Translations under genes and position numbers: made by a program
Notes under the pieces: model-generated
Told to the model about the DNA's origin: nothing
The model's database searches: none
The model's input: only the letters and a program-made list of their open reading frames with translations
Part shown: positions 47,825-61,300 of the stretch, piece by piece
How the letters are laid out: each line of letters starts with the position of its first letter
How positions within the stretch are numbered: the stretch's first letter is position 1
Source of the DNA: Lepidurus packardi
Taxonomy: Eukaryota > Arthropoda > Branchiopoda > Notostraca > Triopsidae
Reading direction: 5' to 3'
Length of the DNA stretch: 64,000 nucleotides
Assembly (NCBI GenBank): GCA_023053545.1
Contig: JAKZAN010000007.1
Coordinates: 3,224,001 to 3,288,000 of the forward strand

Positions 47825-50800
47825 ATGGAGAATAAGTCAGGGATTAAACGCAAAGTAGCCGCACCACCCAAGAAAGTGAAAGCCAAGAAGAAGTCCTCCG
47901 CTCGAAACGAAAAGCTGAAGGATACACCATTTTCCAAAAAACTGAAATTGGACAAACCACAGAAAACTGAAAATGATTCTAAAAATGCAAACAACAAGCT
48001 CAAGAAGTCTCCTGTCCAGCCTGAAAAGTTGTCTAAGAAAAGCGGCAAGGAAGTGGCCACGATCGAAAAGGAAAATCCCGCAAATTCTCTTAAGAAAAAA
48101 ATGTCTAAAAGGTTAGAGAAACACCAATCTCAAGAGCTTCTAGCCAGCAATGCTCCATTGAAAGCGCTTGACAATAAAAAACAGACATCGAGTAGTTCCT
48201 CACTACCTCCCAAACACTTTACTTTCCGGGTGGAAGACTGCCAAGTGATTGTTACCCCCCAGGGCCGGAAAACTTATTACTGCGACATTTGCCAAGGTGA
48301 ATATAAACGGATATTCAGCCTGAAACGTCACTACTTACGCTCCCATCTCAATTACCTTTTTGTAAGCGAACAAGATATGAAAAACTGCGGTATGGTCACC
48401 CCTGATAAAACGGCCATCGATAGCATTATCTTGGCACAACAGGCATTAACCTCTCCTTCTGCTTCTACTCAACCAAATCCTGCGAACGCTACGGTAGAAT
48501 TTCCTCGATTGTTCCGTTGCCACTTATGTGGGTCGCTTGTTGACACGAAAGCACTCCTTGTGTTGCATTTATTGGAGCATAAACGGCCAGCGGACGATCA
48601 AACCGCCAATCCGGCATTAGGATCAATTAACTCAGTGGGAGTCGACAGGTATGTGTGTAGGAGATGTCATAAGGCCTTTTCGACGCGTAAGTTGTACCGG
48701 ACGCACCAAAAGAACGTAAAATGCGGAAGAAAGCCCCGGCCAGGGCCGTTACATTCAAGTGACCCAGTCATCGCCCTTGTAGCTGTGCCCGTTGTCGGCT
48801 TGACCATTAGCAGCCCGGGTACTACGCCCACGAATCCTACGAAATGGCGCGCACTGGCTGCAGGCATGGACGTGGAAGAATCTTTGAAATTAGGCAACGC
48901 TGCTTCAGCGTTTCGATATGCTTGTACTATTTGCCTAAAGATGTTTGTTTCTTACACCAATATGTGTCGCCACCGTCGCTTAGCACACGGCGTCCTCCGT
49001 CGGAATCCTGATATCTGTGCCAAACTGATCGCTGATCCTCCAGCGATTCCCTACGAGTGTGCCGATTTGAACCCTAAATCAGCGGAAGAAATTGAGTCTG
49101 ACGATTCCGAACTGCTCTCTTACGATAAGATCGAGGCAAACGTTAAAGAAAATGTGGAAAATTTTCTGGACGGAATCGTCCCTTCAAGTGACTTTTCCTT
49201 AGCGGAAGCGCAGGAAGTGCAGTCGAAATTAATGTCATGGGATAATTATACGTTGTTGGAACCTAATGGTGTTAAAGGCAGGCAGCGATTCTTGGAAGGC
49301 GTTTTCAAATTGGAAATTCCTATCCAGATAGCGTTGCAGAAAGGCTTGGATCAACTGGAGGAGGGGCCGGGGGTTGAGGAAGAGGGGTTGGGCTTTCATG
49401 CAGCACTCAAGCTGGCGCCCAAGTATCAGTTAACCACTGAGCGAAAGAACCTCGATAAAGGAGAACTAGGCGGTAAGTTTTCCGGTGAATGGACTCGATC
49501 TCGACGGTTTCTGTGCTGCACTTGTGGCCAGGAATTTGAATCCTTGCCAGCCGTGGAATGGCATCAACAAGATGAACACCGAGGCATCTTTTGCAGTTAT
49601 CTGATGATGGAAGGCGAGGGAATTCCACTGGAGCTTGTTAAGCAGTTTGGCCAAAAGGATGATAAGATGGCGGCCGAAGTGGAAATGACGCCGGAGGGAT
49701 CAAAAGTGCGCGAAAACGACGACGAACAAAGCAAGTGCACGAAGTGTCAAGAACCTGTAGGCCGGGGCGCATTGTTGCATACTCATATGTTGAAATGTGC
49801 GGGCGACATGACGTGGCATCTGGAGCAGCAGCAAAGCCAGACCAAGAAAAAAAAATCAGCGAAAAAGAAAAGGCCCCAAGGACGTCATGGCATGCGCCGA
49901 AATCACTCTCAGACGCCAGTTAAAATGGCTTCCGCTTCAGCTACGCGTAGTCAGCAGAAATGGGCGAAGAAACGTAAAAGATTTTCAGTCACATTCGGTT
50001 TCAAAATTATTGATTTTTCCGAACATTTTCTTCTGTAGATTCCTTTGACATGGAAGGCAGAGTCCAGATAACGAGACGATTCCTGCATTTCCACGAGCAG
50101 AAATCCAGGGTAAAGCTATTTCAAAACTTTTTTCTTATTCATGATAAGGAAATCCCCACGTTTTGACATACTTAGTTTGTATTGTTACCGGTAGATGGCG
50201 TCATTCGTTATTTCGAATTCAAAATCCGCTTTTTCGCGTATACTTTACGCAAGCGTTTGTTTGTGTTTCCTAGAAATGTCGGGCGATTAGGTTTGGCTTT
50301 GTTTTTAACACGCTTCATAAGAGTAAAATGTAGCACAAACCAAACGTACACAGTGAAAACCAACGTTAGGTTATTCCGGTGTGGCATTCGAACCGAAACC
50401 GGATACTTGTCGTCTTTCGAACGTTTCCCAGTGGCATTGAAGGAACGTGATCTGTTTCTAGTGTAAACAATGTTTTATTTGATTATAAGAATTGTATTTA
50501 TATGATGATCAAATTAGCGTCATTAATTAATATATATTTTTTGTTTATTTTGTTTTGTTCTTTCAAGGAGCAAATTCCGCCACTGGATATCATAAAAAAG
50601 AGTTCAGATATATTCGGTGACGTTTCCAGCTCTGCCCAAACTCCCACTTCCTTGTCGAAAGATCAAAAAGCGGCACTTCCTGGGGCAGAAGCAGATTCTG
50701 GCCCTGTCCAAGCCACTTCAGCCTCCACGTTACCGCCCCATAACCCTATTTTAACCAATCTGGGCATCTTCACGTGCCCTAATTGTGGCAAACAGTACAT

Positions 50801-53765
50801 GTACTCCTTTCCTTACCAAAAACACCGCAGCAAATGTCCGTCGAAGCCTTTACCTTCCCTAAAAAAGTCTAAAAAGAACGCAATGCCCACTTTAAGCCCC
50901 GCAATGGCATCCTCTCCAAGCTCGCGGCCTCATAGTTCCAAAGAAATGGACGATCATGATCCATTACCCCCTCTCCTACAACCCGAAAAGCCATCTTCCG
51001 TGGAGTCAATAACCTGGAGCGAAGATGCCCAAACCGAAGACGCCCTGGTAGTCGTCAAGAAAGTCAAGAAAATTCCTCCGAAACGGAACTCCAAGAACAA
51101 GTCGCCAGAAGTTCGGTCCAAGGCACCAGCAAAGATGAGCACCAGAATAGCTGTACATCTGGAAAGTGAACCAGAAGAGCATGGAGAACGTCTCAGGACC
51201 CGGTCGGCTCGCAGAGGAATCTTCTACGCTGGGTATGACACGGAATTGGACCCCAGTTTCCTTGCGGCGTTGTCAGAATTACAGCGTCATCACGTAACCG
51301 AACAGCGCTGTCCATTTTGCCTTAAACAGTACACGTACAAGAGTAATTTCAAGAAACATTTGCTCGAAGGGTGCACCACCCTACCTGAAAGCGTCCCGAA
51401 ACGCTCTTCCCCAGATTTGAACGTGGAATTGCCCGATACTGGATCGAAAGTCAATGTTAAGAAGGCGAAAGTCAAGACCTATGAACGGGATTTGAATCCA
51501 AAGCGAATTCTGCGCCAAAACTCCGCTGAGGTGATCAAGGTAGATGGGTTGAATTGCGTAGTTTGTTTCGCGGAGTTTGAGGAAGAAAAGGAGTTCTTAA
51601 TTCATCGTTTGGCGCATTGCGTTACTGCTGGATCACGTGATTTGAAGAGTCAGTTCCGAAGTGAGGTTCGAAAACAAGGAACGGAGGAGGAGCGTTGGCT
51701 GGAATGGGGGACGGAGCGGTGGGCGGGACTTCTCCAAGGGCTAGACAGGGAGAATTGGGACAATTTGTCCAAGGAAGTTAAAGACGGGGATTGCATTGGT
51801 TTGATGGAACAAATTTTAAAACTGGAAAAGGAACAAGACGTGGTATTGGAACGGAGACAAGATTCGCTGGTGGCAAATATCGTCCAGCCTTTCATTCAAG
51901 ATATCATGAAGAAGGAAATAGCCCTGTGGAGTCAGAAAATCCCGACGCGTGTAACATCGCGAAAGTCAACCAATCCTTCGAGCAGCCTAGGATTGATAAA
52001 TACAAAACAGCTGGTTTCCGAAAAGTAAGTTTGTCTTATTCGTCTTCGTTTAGTTTTTGTTTACATTTCAGTCCAAATTTATTAATTTATTTACCGAAAA
52101 AATATCATTAAAATACGCGAATCAGTTCAAGAATGGTTATTTCGTTACGATATAAATTCAACATTTTTGTTAATAAACAAGCCTAGTGCAGTGAAGTGTT
52201 GATCTTTTTGTGTCAAAAGATGGCACTAATGTCATACCCTATGTCACGGGAATTATGCAACTTGAACAAAAATTTTAAAACGATTAGTGATATAATTGAT
52301 TTTTTTTTAATGTTAATGAAAGTATCTTTTGCTGCTTCATAGATTTAGATATGTAGTTTTTTAAACTTATTCAAGTTATGAAATTTAAAATAAATTATAT
52401 TTCTAAATTTTTTGATGCAGAAAACGAAGATATTTTTTGAAAAAGAGATTTTGATATATGATTTATTTAAAATTTTTTAAACTTTTTTGTAGGTTGGCAA
52501 TTGATGAAAAGCCGGGAAGTACAGAAGAGGATTTCAGTTTGGATTTTGACGTCGAAAAGGCCACGTGTCCTGATGAGGTCGTGCACGTATCACACATAAG
52601 CCCTGATGCTGATTCTGCTGTTAATCTGGATGGTAAAATGAAAGATCCTAGAATTCGCTCGCATAGTAAATAAATAATTTGTATGTAATTTAAAATCTTA
52701 TTTTCGTTAAATTTTTTGTAGACGAATCGGATCCGTGTGGAGCTCAAGTGCCGAGTCTCGAAGTCTTGTGTGTTGACAAAGGAGCCCAGGAAGCAGAAGA
52801 TTTCCTGGGTGCTTCGTTGTCCCTGTCAGTCGTACCTCCCACCCAAGCCACGCCCCCTTTGCTCAACCACGAGTCCTGCGCAAATTCCTTTTTATGCGCA
52901 GGTAATGCATGACTTTAAACGAAGAAACTGCCAGTATTTTGCTCGTTTTATCAGCCTTATTCCTTCTAAATCTCTCAGGCAAAACTACTTAAAGGTTATT
53001 TTTTAATCTTTTTAATTTAAGGTGATAAAAGGAGCAAAGAACCCTTTTTTTGTTAACCTTTTGTCCGCTCTCGCTGTAGAAACTGAGCTCTTTTGTGAAT
53101 ATTAAGTTAAGCTTTCCATACAAAAGTAAGAGTCAATTTTGCGGGGAGGACACTGGGCTGGCAAAAGGAGGTGATACAATTTATTATTTCTTTGGACGGA
53201 ATGTTAAAAAAAAAAAATTGGGAAAGAAGAATGCGGCAATGAGTTCAGGGATGCGGAAACCGTTTTCCAGCATATGAACGTGGACCACCCCTTGAATTTC
53301 CAAGCCAATGTTCCTTTGCTGGGCATTTCGTCTTCGCTGATCACTCCCGCTTCTCCTAGTCAAAACGAGCAGAAGAAATTTAATGGAAGGACAGATGTTC
53401 AGCAATTAGCTTCCGGGACCCAAAAGACGGGACTGTTGTGTCCCTTGTGCGGTCGGGGCTACAAATCCTTCCTGGCGCGATGGAAACACATGCTGCGATG
53501 TGGGAAAACTGCCAAATTGAACTCAGGAGCCTATTGCGATGGTTCTTTGATTCCGACGCTGGCGATTCAGCAAACGGACTTGTTGACGACATCGTCGCCG
53601 TCGCAGCAGCTGGAACGGCTTCAGGCCGCCTTGCGGCAAGCCATAGGAGCAGATTGCAGCATTGCTGTCCTTGGGACCGAGCCAAATGGTGAACTACACG
53701 CCACTGTGTCTGCTGAGTCCGAGGATTCTGTTAAGGAAATCGAGTGGAATTCTTTACTGGATTAG
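47825..53765 (+). CDS. Multi-zinc-finger protein, 11 fingers (ZNF800-like?)
   Basis: Six exons: 47825-49973, 50039-50109, 50568-52024, 52493-52632, 52722-52901 and 53227-53765 (stop TAG), 4536 nt, 1511 aa, in phase. The Lys-rich N-terminus (about residues 1-120) looks like a nuclear, disordered segment. Fingers of C2H2 or C2HC type lie near residues 152, 229, 275, 365, 562, 636, 808, 986, 1068, 1329 and 1401. Examples are YYCDICQGEY, YACTICLKMF, FTCPNCGKQY, QRCPFCLKQY and LLCPLCGRGY. Several end in Cys in place of the second His (HRSKC, HLLEGC, HMLRC). A tenth finger is assembled across the last intron. Finger 4 followed by GVLRRNPDI resembles ZNF800 (RGLRRDSITPDI), so that name is a guess. 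Expected role is nuclear DNA or RNA binding. The last acceptor (53226) has a weak pyrimidine tract; 53229 is an equally in-phase alternative. Confidence 0.85.
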
Positions 53766-54090
53766 ATTAACGTTCGTGGGGGGTATATAGGGCTGGTGAA
53801 CTTCGGTTCTGTACCTTTTGTAGCAAGATTTATGCTCCGTTTTCTAAAGGCCCAGAGAGAAAAACTCAGAAATAATGGAAAGAACAAAGAGAAACGGTTA
53901 TTATTTTTTTTTGCCTGGGAAAACGAGGCGTTTTTGAGTGATTCTCTTTCTTTCTTTAGAAAGTAAATGATTTTGTTTGGCCCTTTCACACTGATTTGGA
54001 CGTTTTATGTTCTGGGAAACTGTGTAGAAAGGAAGTGAGAAATTTTAAGTTGGGTTTCACGAGTTTCCGATACAGTTTGATTTCGTACTA
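53766..54090. other. 3' flank of zinc-finger gene
   Basis: Probable 3' UTR. No canonical AATAAA was found before the LINE remnant, so the message may use a variant signal or one supplied by the AATAAATAAA repeats downstream. Confidence 0.4.
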
Positions 54091-54097
54091 AAAAGTT

Positions 54098-54367
54098 TTG
54101 AGTCGTTTCATTGGGTTGTTATGCATACATGTTGTTTACAATTGCGAAAGGATTTCGCAACTAAAGTTTCTCATTTTGCATATCGCTTTACTTAGAGCAT
54201 TTACATTGTTTCTAAGGCGCTTCTTAAAATTACGATGCGCACAATTCCCGATACTAAGCTACATCTATAGAATTAAAAAGACTGAAGAACCATTTTGTCC
54301 CTGCGCCGATCGGATAAATCCAAATCTTAAGCATATTTTTTTTCACTGCAGATGGCTTAATAAATAA
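54098..54367 (+). pseudogene. Non-LTR retrotransposon remnant (C-terminus of reverse transcriptase ORF)
   Basis: The frame (no ATG; open from about 54098) ends FCPCADRINPNLKHIFFHC then RWLNK and a TAA stop. Cys-x-Cys followed by His-x4-Cys near the end, preceded by a Leu/Arg-rich helix region, is the usual C-terminal pattern of LINE reverse transcriptase polyproteins. Everything upstream is missing, as in 5'-truncated LINE insertions. An AATAA-rich tandem tail follows immediately. Confidence 0.65.
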
Positions 54368-54512
54368 AGAGTAATCAAAAATAAAGAAAAAAATAAATAA
54401 AGAGCAATCAATCAATAAATAAATAAATAAAAATAAAGAGCAATCAATAAATAAATAAAAATAAATAAAGAGCAATCAATAAATAAATAAAAATAAATAA
54501 AGAGCAATCAAT
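54358..54512 (+). repeat. Tandem repeat tail, about 28-33 bp units
   Basis: The word AAAGAGCAATCAAT recurs four to five times, separated by AAATAAATAAATAAA-type spacers of varying length. Position directly after the reverse transcriptase stop suggests a LINE 3' tail that expanded. Confidence 0.85.
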
Positions 54513-55359
54513 TAAAAGAGCTCTCAAAATTACGTTTTTCATTTCAATGCCGATCTTTTTCTTTGTAATGCTAAAGCTTTCCCTGCTGTCGTTTCTTTTG
54601 TTAAAAATGCTCTAACTATTTTTATGGAAAAAAGTGCTATTTCATAATTTTATAAATGGCCCCAAAGGTAACATAAAAAAGCCAAACTAATTATGTAACT
54701 TGCCAATTAGGAGCATCATTTGACGTACTAGTGAGTAACTTACTATCATAAAGCTTTCCATAGATAATTAAATTCGGTATTTATTAAGATATTCCGAAAT
54801 TTATGCTAGAACTAAGAACTACGGCAACACCACGAAGAGCCAAATCGAGAAGCTAACCCACCGGAAAAGCACTTCTTCATCAGTAAGTCCACTGATCTCC
54901 AAGTGTTACATGAACACATACTAAATTATTTATTTATATGAATAACTAATTGCCAAAACTCGTAACTACGTGTACAGAGTAAACTACGGTATACTAAAGT
55001 AAAGTAGGTAAGTATACCCCTAAACGCAGTTTAAATTTATCCACTAATAGGAGGGATAAAATGTAGTTTAATATTTTCTGTTGTTCAACGTGTAAGCAAG
55101 GAGATTGTAATGTAATTTCAAATGGGATTAAAATTAAAAATTTCTTGACTACGTCCTCGTCTTCTTAGTAGTGGCAGCTTCCGCTAGATGATACAAAGTT
55201 GGCAAGCAGCCTTTATTTATTTATTCCACGCCTCTGCCAGATGTTGAACGGACATGAGATGACGACGTGAGAGAAATTTTGTGCTTTGTTGTTTGCGTGT
55301 TCGTGGAAAACCGTTGTTGAATATTCAGACTCACTAATTTCCGTCTGAACTGTTTATAA
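54513..55359. other. Spacer upstream of CCDC50; no gene seen
   Basis: AT-rich sequence with no exon recognised. The last 200 bp before 55360 are the probable CCDC50 5' UTR and promoter, without a convincing TATA box. Confidence 0.4.
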
Positions 55360-58300
55360 ATGGAAGGAGCAGGGCCAAGACCAGGATTAGTTTCCGAAGG
55401 TACCTATTTTACAATTCCTAACTCGATTCTTTTTGTATTTTTTTATCATTGTTGCTGTTGGCGTCGTCTTTTTTTTTACTTCTTTTCGTCTTCTCTTCCT
55501 TTTCGCTTTAGTTATGTCTGTGCAACACACGCTGTGGCGCATGAGCGAAGGCCAACCCAGAATTTTAACAATTTTCTCGCTTACAAATCTCGAATTAATT
55601 ATGACGTCCTAAAAGTGCCTTTTTATTGTCCAGATAGCATTCCTCTGCCTCTTATCTTTGCACACGACCATACCTTAAATTTCCGAAATCTCCTATGTTA
55701 ACAACGTAAGTTGATTCTCTTTACATAAACACACGACTAACCGACTTTAGCGCGAATTTTTTAATTAGATCAGACCATCCGAAATGGACCAGTTTCTGGG
55801 GAGTGTAGAGCATGGTTAACGAAGGGAAGCTGGAAAGTAGGTCTCATTTCCGGTCGTTATATTTTTTTATGGGGAGGTTCAAGTAGATGTGAAAGAAAAA
55901 ACGTAATACTGGCTAATGGATATGAAAAACAAAAATGGAATTATGTATCTATTTGATTTATGCACGTCACAATCTTGGTATAGAAGCTTTAACACGAGTT
56001 ATTTTTTATATTTTTGGTGGGTTTTTCCAGGTTTTATTCGCGTCTTCTTCTGTATTTTCGTCTCATCAGACACTCTTTATTCTTCCATTCCATGCCATAG
56101 CATCATTCTGTGCGTTGATAATGATAATCTGAGCCTTGATAAGGTCCAAGGCCCACGCTCTTGGTTTCTCGCTTCGGAATGGCGAGAAGTATGGGAGTTG
56201 AAACGACGTAAAAAGGCACTTGTTGCGTGCTCACGTTTCTCCTTCTTTTCCCTCACGTTTCGCTAAAAGAGACTTTGGTGGGAGCTTTAGAGAGCTCCAG
56301 TGTCGCGTCTGGGAGAAGTGTGTCTAATTAAATTCTCTTCACTCTTACAGTGCGTCGTGAATGGGCCGTACATGAAGACAATGCACTTGCTGAACGTTTG
56401 CAGAACCAAGAAAGTAAGCTTCTTTAAATACTGTACTGTGCAAGCAAAAAAAAAACCCTCTAGTTAAGATACTCAAGATAACGACAGAAATCAAGTTTAC
56501 AGACTCACGTACGAAAAGTATTTAGTATATTTAACTTTTCCTAAAGTGGTAGGTAATGTATGTTGTTACTTTTGTGTCAGCAAATTTTCTGATAAACAAA
56601 TATGTTCTGAAAACAAGATTCTGACAAGAAATATGAGATAAGCTAATGATATTTGCAAGTTATGCGCACTGCCAAGAACGAAATCGAATTTGGTTTATCA
56701 AAACACAGCTGGGTGTTTTTGAAGTTTTTGAAAATCTACGAGCCTAAAAAAAGGGTTCAAAATCTACTTAAGCAGTGAAACAAAGAGCGTGAACAGTTGA
56801 TAGTCTTGGGGTGAATTTAGCTAGATAAAAAAAAAGCTTCATACGGTTGGGATCTTAGCCACACCCTTTCTTGTAACGCCACGCGCGGTAGGTAGAAAAC
56901 TTCCCGGGCGATTTGGTAGCCTGAGGGCAAAAGAGGGTCACATAAAGTCAGTTGGCGCGGCGGCGTCGACTAAGACGTCGACGGCGTCGAGTTTCTTTCG
57001 TCGCTTTCTTTTTTTTGACACTAGATTATCTCGCCCTTCCTGGAAGCTATATTCCTTGTACGTGTTCTGTTTTATTGTAGTGAACACGGAGAGGTGTGTG
57101 GTGTACATGTCCTGATACAGTTTTATCTCTCCCTCTCTCCTCCCTCTCTCTCACTCTCTTTGTGATGTCTGTCTATTGCATTTTCCTTGCCTTGGCTAAC
57201 TCTCTTGGAAAGCTTGTGCCCATTGATCCCTTGTCGTTGGGTGGTCCATTTGGAGGGTGAAAAGTGAAGAAAAACTTGTAGGGATTTCTCAAGTTTTGGA
57301 GGGTAAAGTTTTGGAGTGAGTTACGGAGATTCGTGGCGGGAATTTTTAAAAGTGTCGGTATTAAAAAATTGGTTTTCATGATAGAAGACTTGCAAACTTC
57401 AGGGAAATTTAGTGTTCATTAAAAAAAAATAGTTTATTTGGATCAGTTGCTTTTTAATCCAATGTCGAAGCTTGTTTGACGAGGAAAAACTAGTTTTCAT
57501 GTTTCTGAAAACTGTTTTTCCCTTTTTGTCTTCGAGAGAGCGTATCGACCCGGCCCTGACCTTTGATCTTTCGCAGACTTGCAGTCGACTTCATGTTTTT
57601 ACGTATTTTTTTTAGAAATGGTCTGTATTTTTTACGAATTTCGGTAACTCGATCCCTAAAAAAGTAGCTATGACGTCACGATTGGAGATTTGTCGAATTT
57701 GGTACGAATAATGTTTTATAATCACCAAGAACGAATAATGTCAACGCAATTTTTTTTAAAGATTTTTACATTATTTTTGTTTAACTATTTCAGTATATTT
57801 CAGTAGTCGAATTTAATTTAATGAGAAATGGGAAGTAAATTACCTGGCTAAGAGCACTGCCTAAACCGGGTGTCGTCACGAAACTCTTGTACATCTCTAG
57901 AAGCATTTTTTATCTCACGTTTCATACACTTAAGAGTTGAAACCACTCTAGAGCCCACATTTGGGATCTAGAGGCCCTTGTCAAGATTGTGATCGACTCA
58001 CGAGTTAGCATTTGGAGAAGCTTTTTTGTTCCATTAGTTTAATTTGCGGGGGTTTTTTTTATTATTTTTTCACTTTAGGTTCATTCAATTCGTACAAGAA
58101 ACTTTGTCCCTGCAGAGACTTAGGTGACGTCCCAAGTGCTAATAGCTTAACTTAAAGGTCGAGTAAAGTCACACGTTTGAAGGCAAACTTTTTTTTTTTT
58201 TTTAAAGTAATCCAGTAGTTTCGTTTAGGAAAGTAAGCTTATGATTTTGACAGCAAAATTTCAAAAATCAAATCTACCTGTGACTTCACAAATTTCTAAG

Positions 58301-61300
58301 ATCAGTCGATAGGTTAATGTCAGAATCGGAATCGGAATTTATGTTTGGTGTCGAGCGAATCGAAAGTGGGCGAAAAAGTTTGAAGCGTGGGTAGAGGCGC
58401 CAATTTCATTTTAGACGCACTTGAACGAACAGAACGATGAGAACCAGGAAGGTGAAGAAGCTCGTTGGAGCACATTATGGGTACACATAATTACATATCG
58501 ATTATGGCCACGGATCCCGGTTCCGGAGCAGAAGCTCGAGCGAGTGCCTGCAGCGATTCCGCCACGAGTTTACATTTGCAAAACATGGTAGCGGATTTGG
58601 TCGCGCTGAATTTGTCCATGCAAGAGCAACTCCAGGACTTGCAAGAAATAGTGCACTGCCGCACGTTCCTTGAACCGCGGTTGAGCCAAATCGCCGCGGA
58701 TTTGCGGCACATCCGGGTTTGGATGGAGCAACAACGCCTCTCGCGGCAGAATCTGGAATTATGTCGACCCGATTGTTGTTCCACTGGCGCACACGAAGTG
58801 TTTAAACGGACGAGCAGTGATGATTCTGATGTGTTTACGATGCATGAGGCCCCGCCCTTGCCTTCCAGTCTGTCATTTCCAAGGCGTTGCCAAAGTTGTC
58901 CTGAGCTTCCGGTAGCGCCTGAACTTGATCCCAAGCGAGATCGATGGTTCGGCGGAGGCCCGCCCTTGACGTGGCCCCGGAAGCGCGAGTTTCCCGCCAC
59001 AAAATTCAAATTAGAAAAGCGCGAAATGAGCGGAAATGACGCAGCCGCGGAGCCAAGCGAAGATTTGTATCTGCTGCCTTACGAATCTGTGGGTGAACTA
59101 GCAGTCGTGATGGATCGCTTAGTACAAGCCGGATTACGGCTCAAATTGGTAGTCAGTCGACCTGATCCGAAATTACCGTTGCCGACCGCCATCTTGGATG
59201 CTTTGCGTTGCCAAAGCAACCGCTTTGTTCACGTGGCTGCTTTGCCTTCACGACTGCGCTTTTATCACCAATTCTGTAAGAAAGCGTCATCTCACTCCTT
59301 ATTTTTTCGAGAGTGATGAATTATTTTCGTAGTTTTGGTCTTGTTAGGAAAAAAATTAGCTTCCGATGTAGCGTTTCTTTCGAATACGGAATACTCGGAG
59401 GGATCCATTTTTCGCGTCGGATTGCGAGCATAAATTGATCATTTTCTATTCAGGCAAGCTAATTAGGGAAAAAAGAGTGGACTTCCGGCCCCTTAAGGCT
59501 TAAATAGCAATGGCTAAAATCGATTAATTACTAGCCACGTCCCCTAGACTTCTCTAGTAAGATTCAACAGATAGCTTAAGGCTCACGTATACCTTAGCCG
59601 GTTAGCATCGGGAACTATATATAGGCGGTTAGCATCGGGAACTTTTTAACTTAGGCGGTTAGCATCGTGGAATAACTTTTCGAGAAAAGCAGTGCATTTA
59701 ATAAAATATTTTTTTGACAATAATCTTGAGCTTGCTAACAGGTAGTGCACAACCAATGCACAATGTTTTCCAGTGAGTAACAAATTATCCATATGCAAAT
59801 AAAGTTAGCGAATATGAGAATGCGTTATCTAAAAATTTGTTTGGTTGTGCACTAGCTGCTAATTAAAGAAAACTTTTTGTTATACTTTGGTTTCAAACGT
59901 GAAAAAGCCATTCTTCGTAAATCTTGTACCGAAAGTTTGACGACTTGATTTGGAACATTGTGCTGCTACAGCAAACTGTGGAGACTAAAGTGTACTTTTG
60001 TCTAATTGTACTTTTAAGAAGTAAAGCTGGAATATAAACTTTGCCGCGATTAGCTATTTATTTCTTTTCTTACTTTCTTACGCAAGGCTTTCGCAAAAAC
60101 AATAACAAACAACAGTGCCATCTGTGACTGTTTCCCTTCAATGTTCTAAGGTATACGGTAGCCTTAACGTCTAGCCTAATTTTATAAATAGAACTTGATA
60201 GCACACTGGAAAAACCATCTAGTGGAAACTGAACATGACATTCAACCTACCTGAAAGAATACTTGGAAATTATATTTTAAATATTAGTTAAGGTTTTTGT
60301 ATATGACATACTTAGTTTTTCTAAACGGGGATGCAAGGAGCCTGGAGTCTAGTTTATATCGAAAAAAAACTTCCTTTTCCTTTTAGAAATCCGCAGTTTG
60401 GTGAAATTGGGATTGTTTATGTTCCTTTTCGGTTCGCTGAGCTTTTAAAAAGCGCAGGTTGTTCAAAGAAAAATAAGTTTTTGTAGACTACTCAAGAGGA
60501 AAAGAAAACGTGAAATTGTTTGCAGACTTCTTTCTGTTTTACTGTGAAATGGAAATGTACTCTTAGGAGGAAGTGAAGTTGCCATTACTTCTTCTTTCTT
60601 GGGTTGAGCGTTCTTCGATTTAGGACATAGAGCGGGCACGACTGGCCGGATTGTTTCGCCTTTTTACACGCTTCTAATTTAACTAATCAATTCCATGATT
60701 TTCAAGTTAAAGGTTGGGCTTAACCTTCATAACTTGTGGGCTGGATTCTACAGCAGATTTTAGTCTTCATCAAAGAAACTATGTTGGGTTTATAGTTACG
60801 CATTTGGGTTCACTTCTTTGAGAAAGCCAGGCTTGTCTGGTCTTTACAACTGCTTCGACCAGGCGTTTTTCTACGACTGTCATCTGTTTGGGTGGGGGGT
60901 GGACGGTGGTATTGGTCATTGCTTGTCTTGTTAAGTATAATGGGGTTTAGTAACGGCTCTCAAGGATGTCTAGTTGCACTGAATTTCGACAAAAGGCGAG
61001 GAAAAGGATTCCTTTTTGCATGGTCAGCAACACGGATCCTTATCCCAGGCTCGTTTTACGCTGATCCCTAACCGTCCTTCGTCTGGAATTACTCGACATT
61101 CGGAAGGGGTCTGCAGTTCTCACTTTTTTTTTAACTCTAGAACGGACTCTCGCAGAGACTGTTTAAGTAGTCGGATCACACCAACACCAGCTAATCAGTG
61201 ATCCCAATTTTTCCCCATAAAGAAAAGGAAATAAATGTGGTTTTGTCGTTTGTATTCTCAGTTGCTGCACATTATGGCGGAAATAGATGGCGAAACCAGT

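Noticed and set aside
55916-56266. 116-codon plus-strand ORF in CCDC50 intron 1
   Set aside because: Phe-rich AT-driven frame without splice support; the conserved CCDC50 exon lies downstream at 56351.
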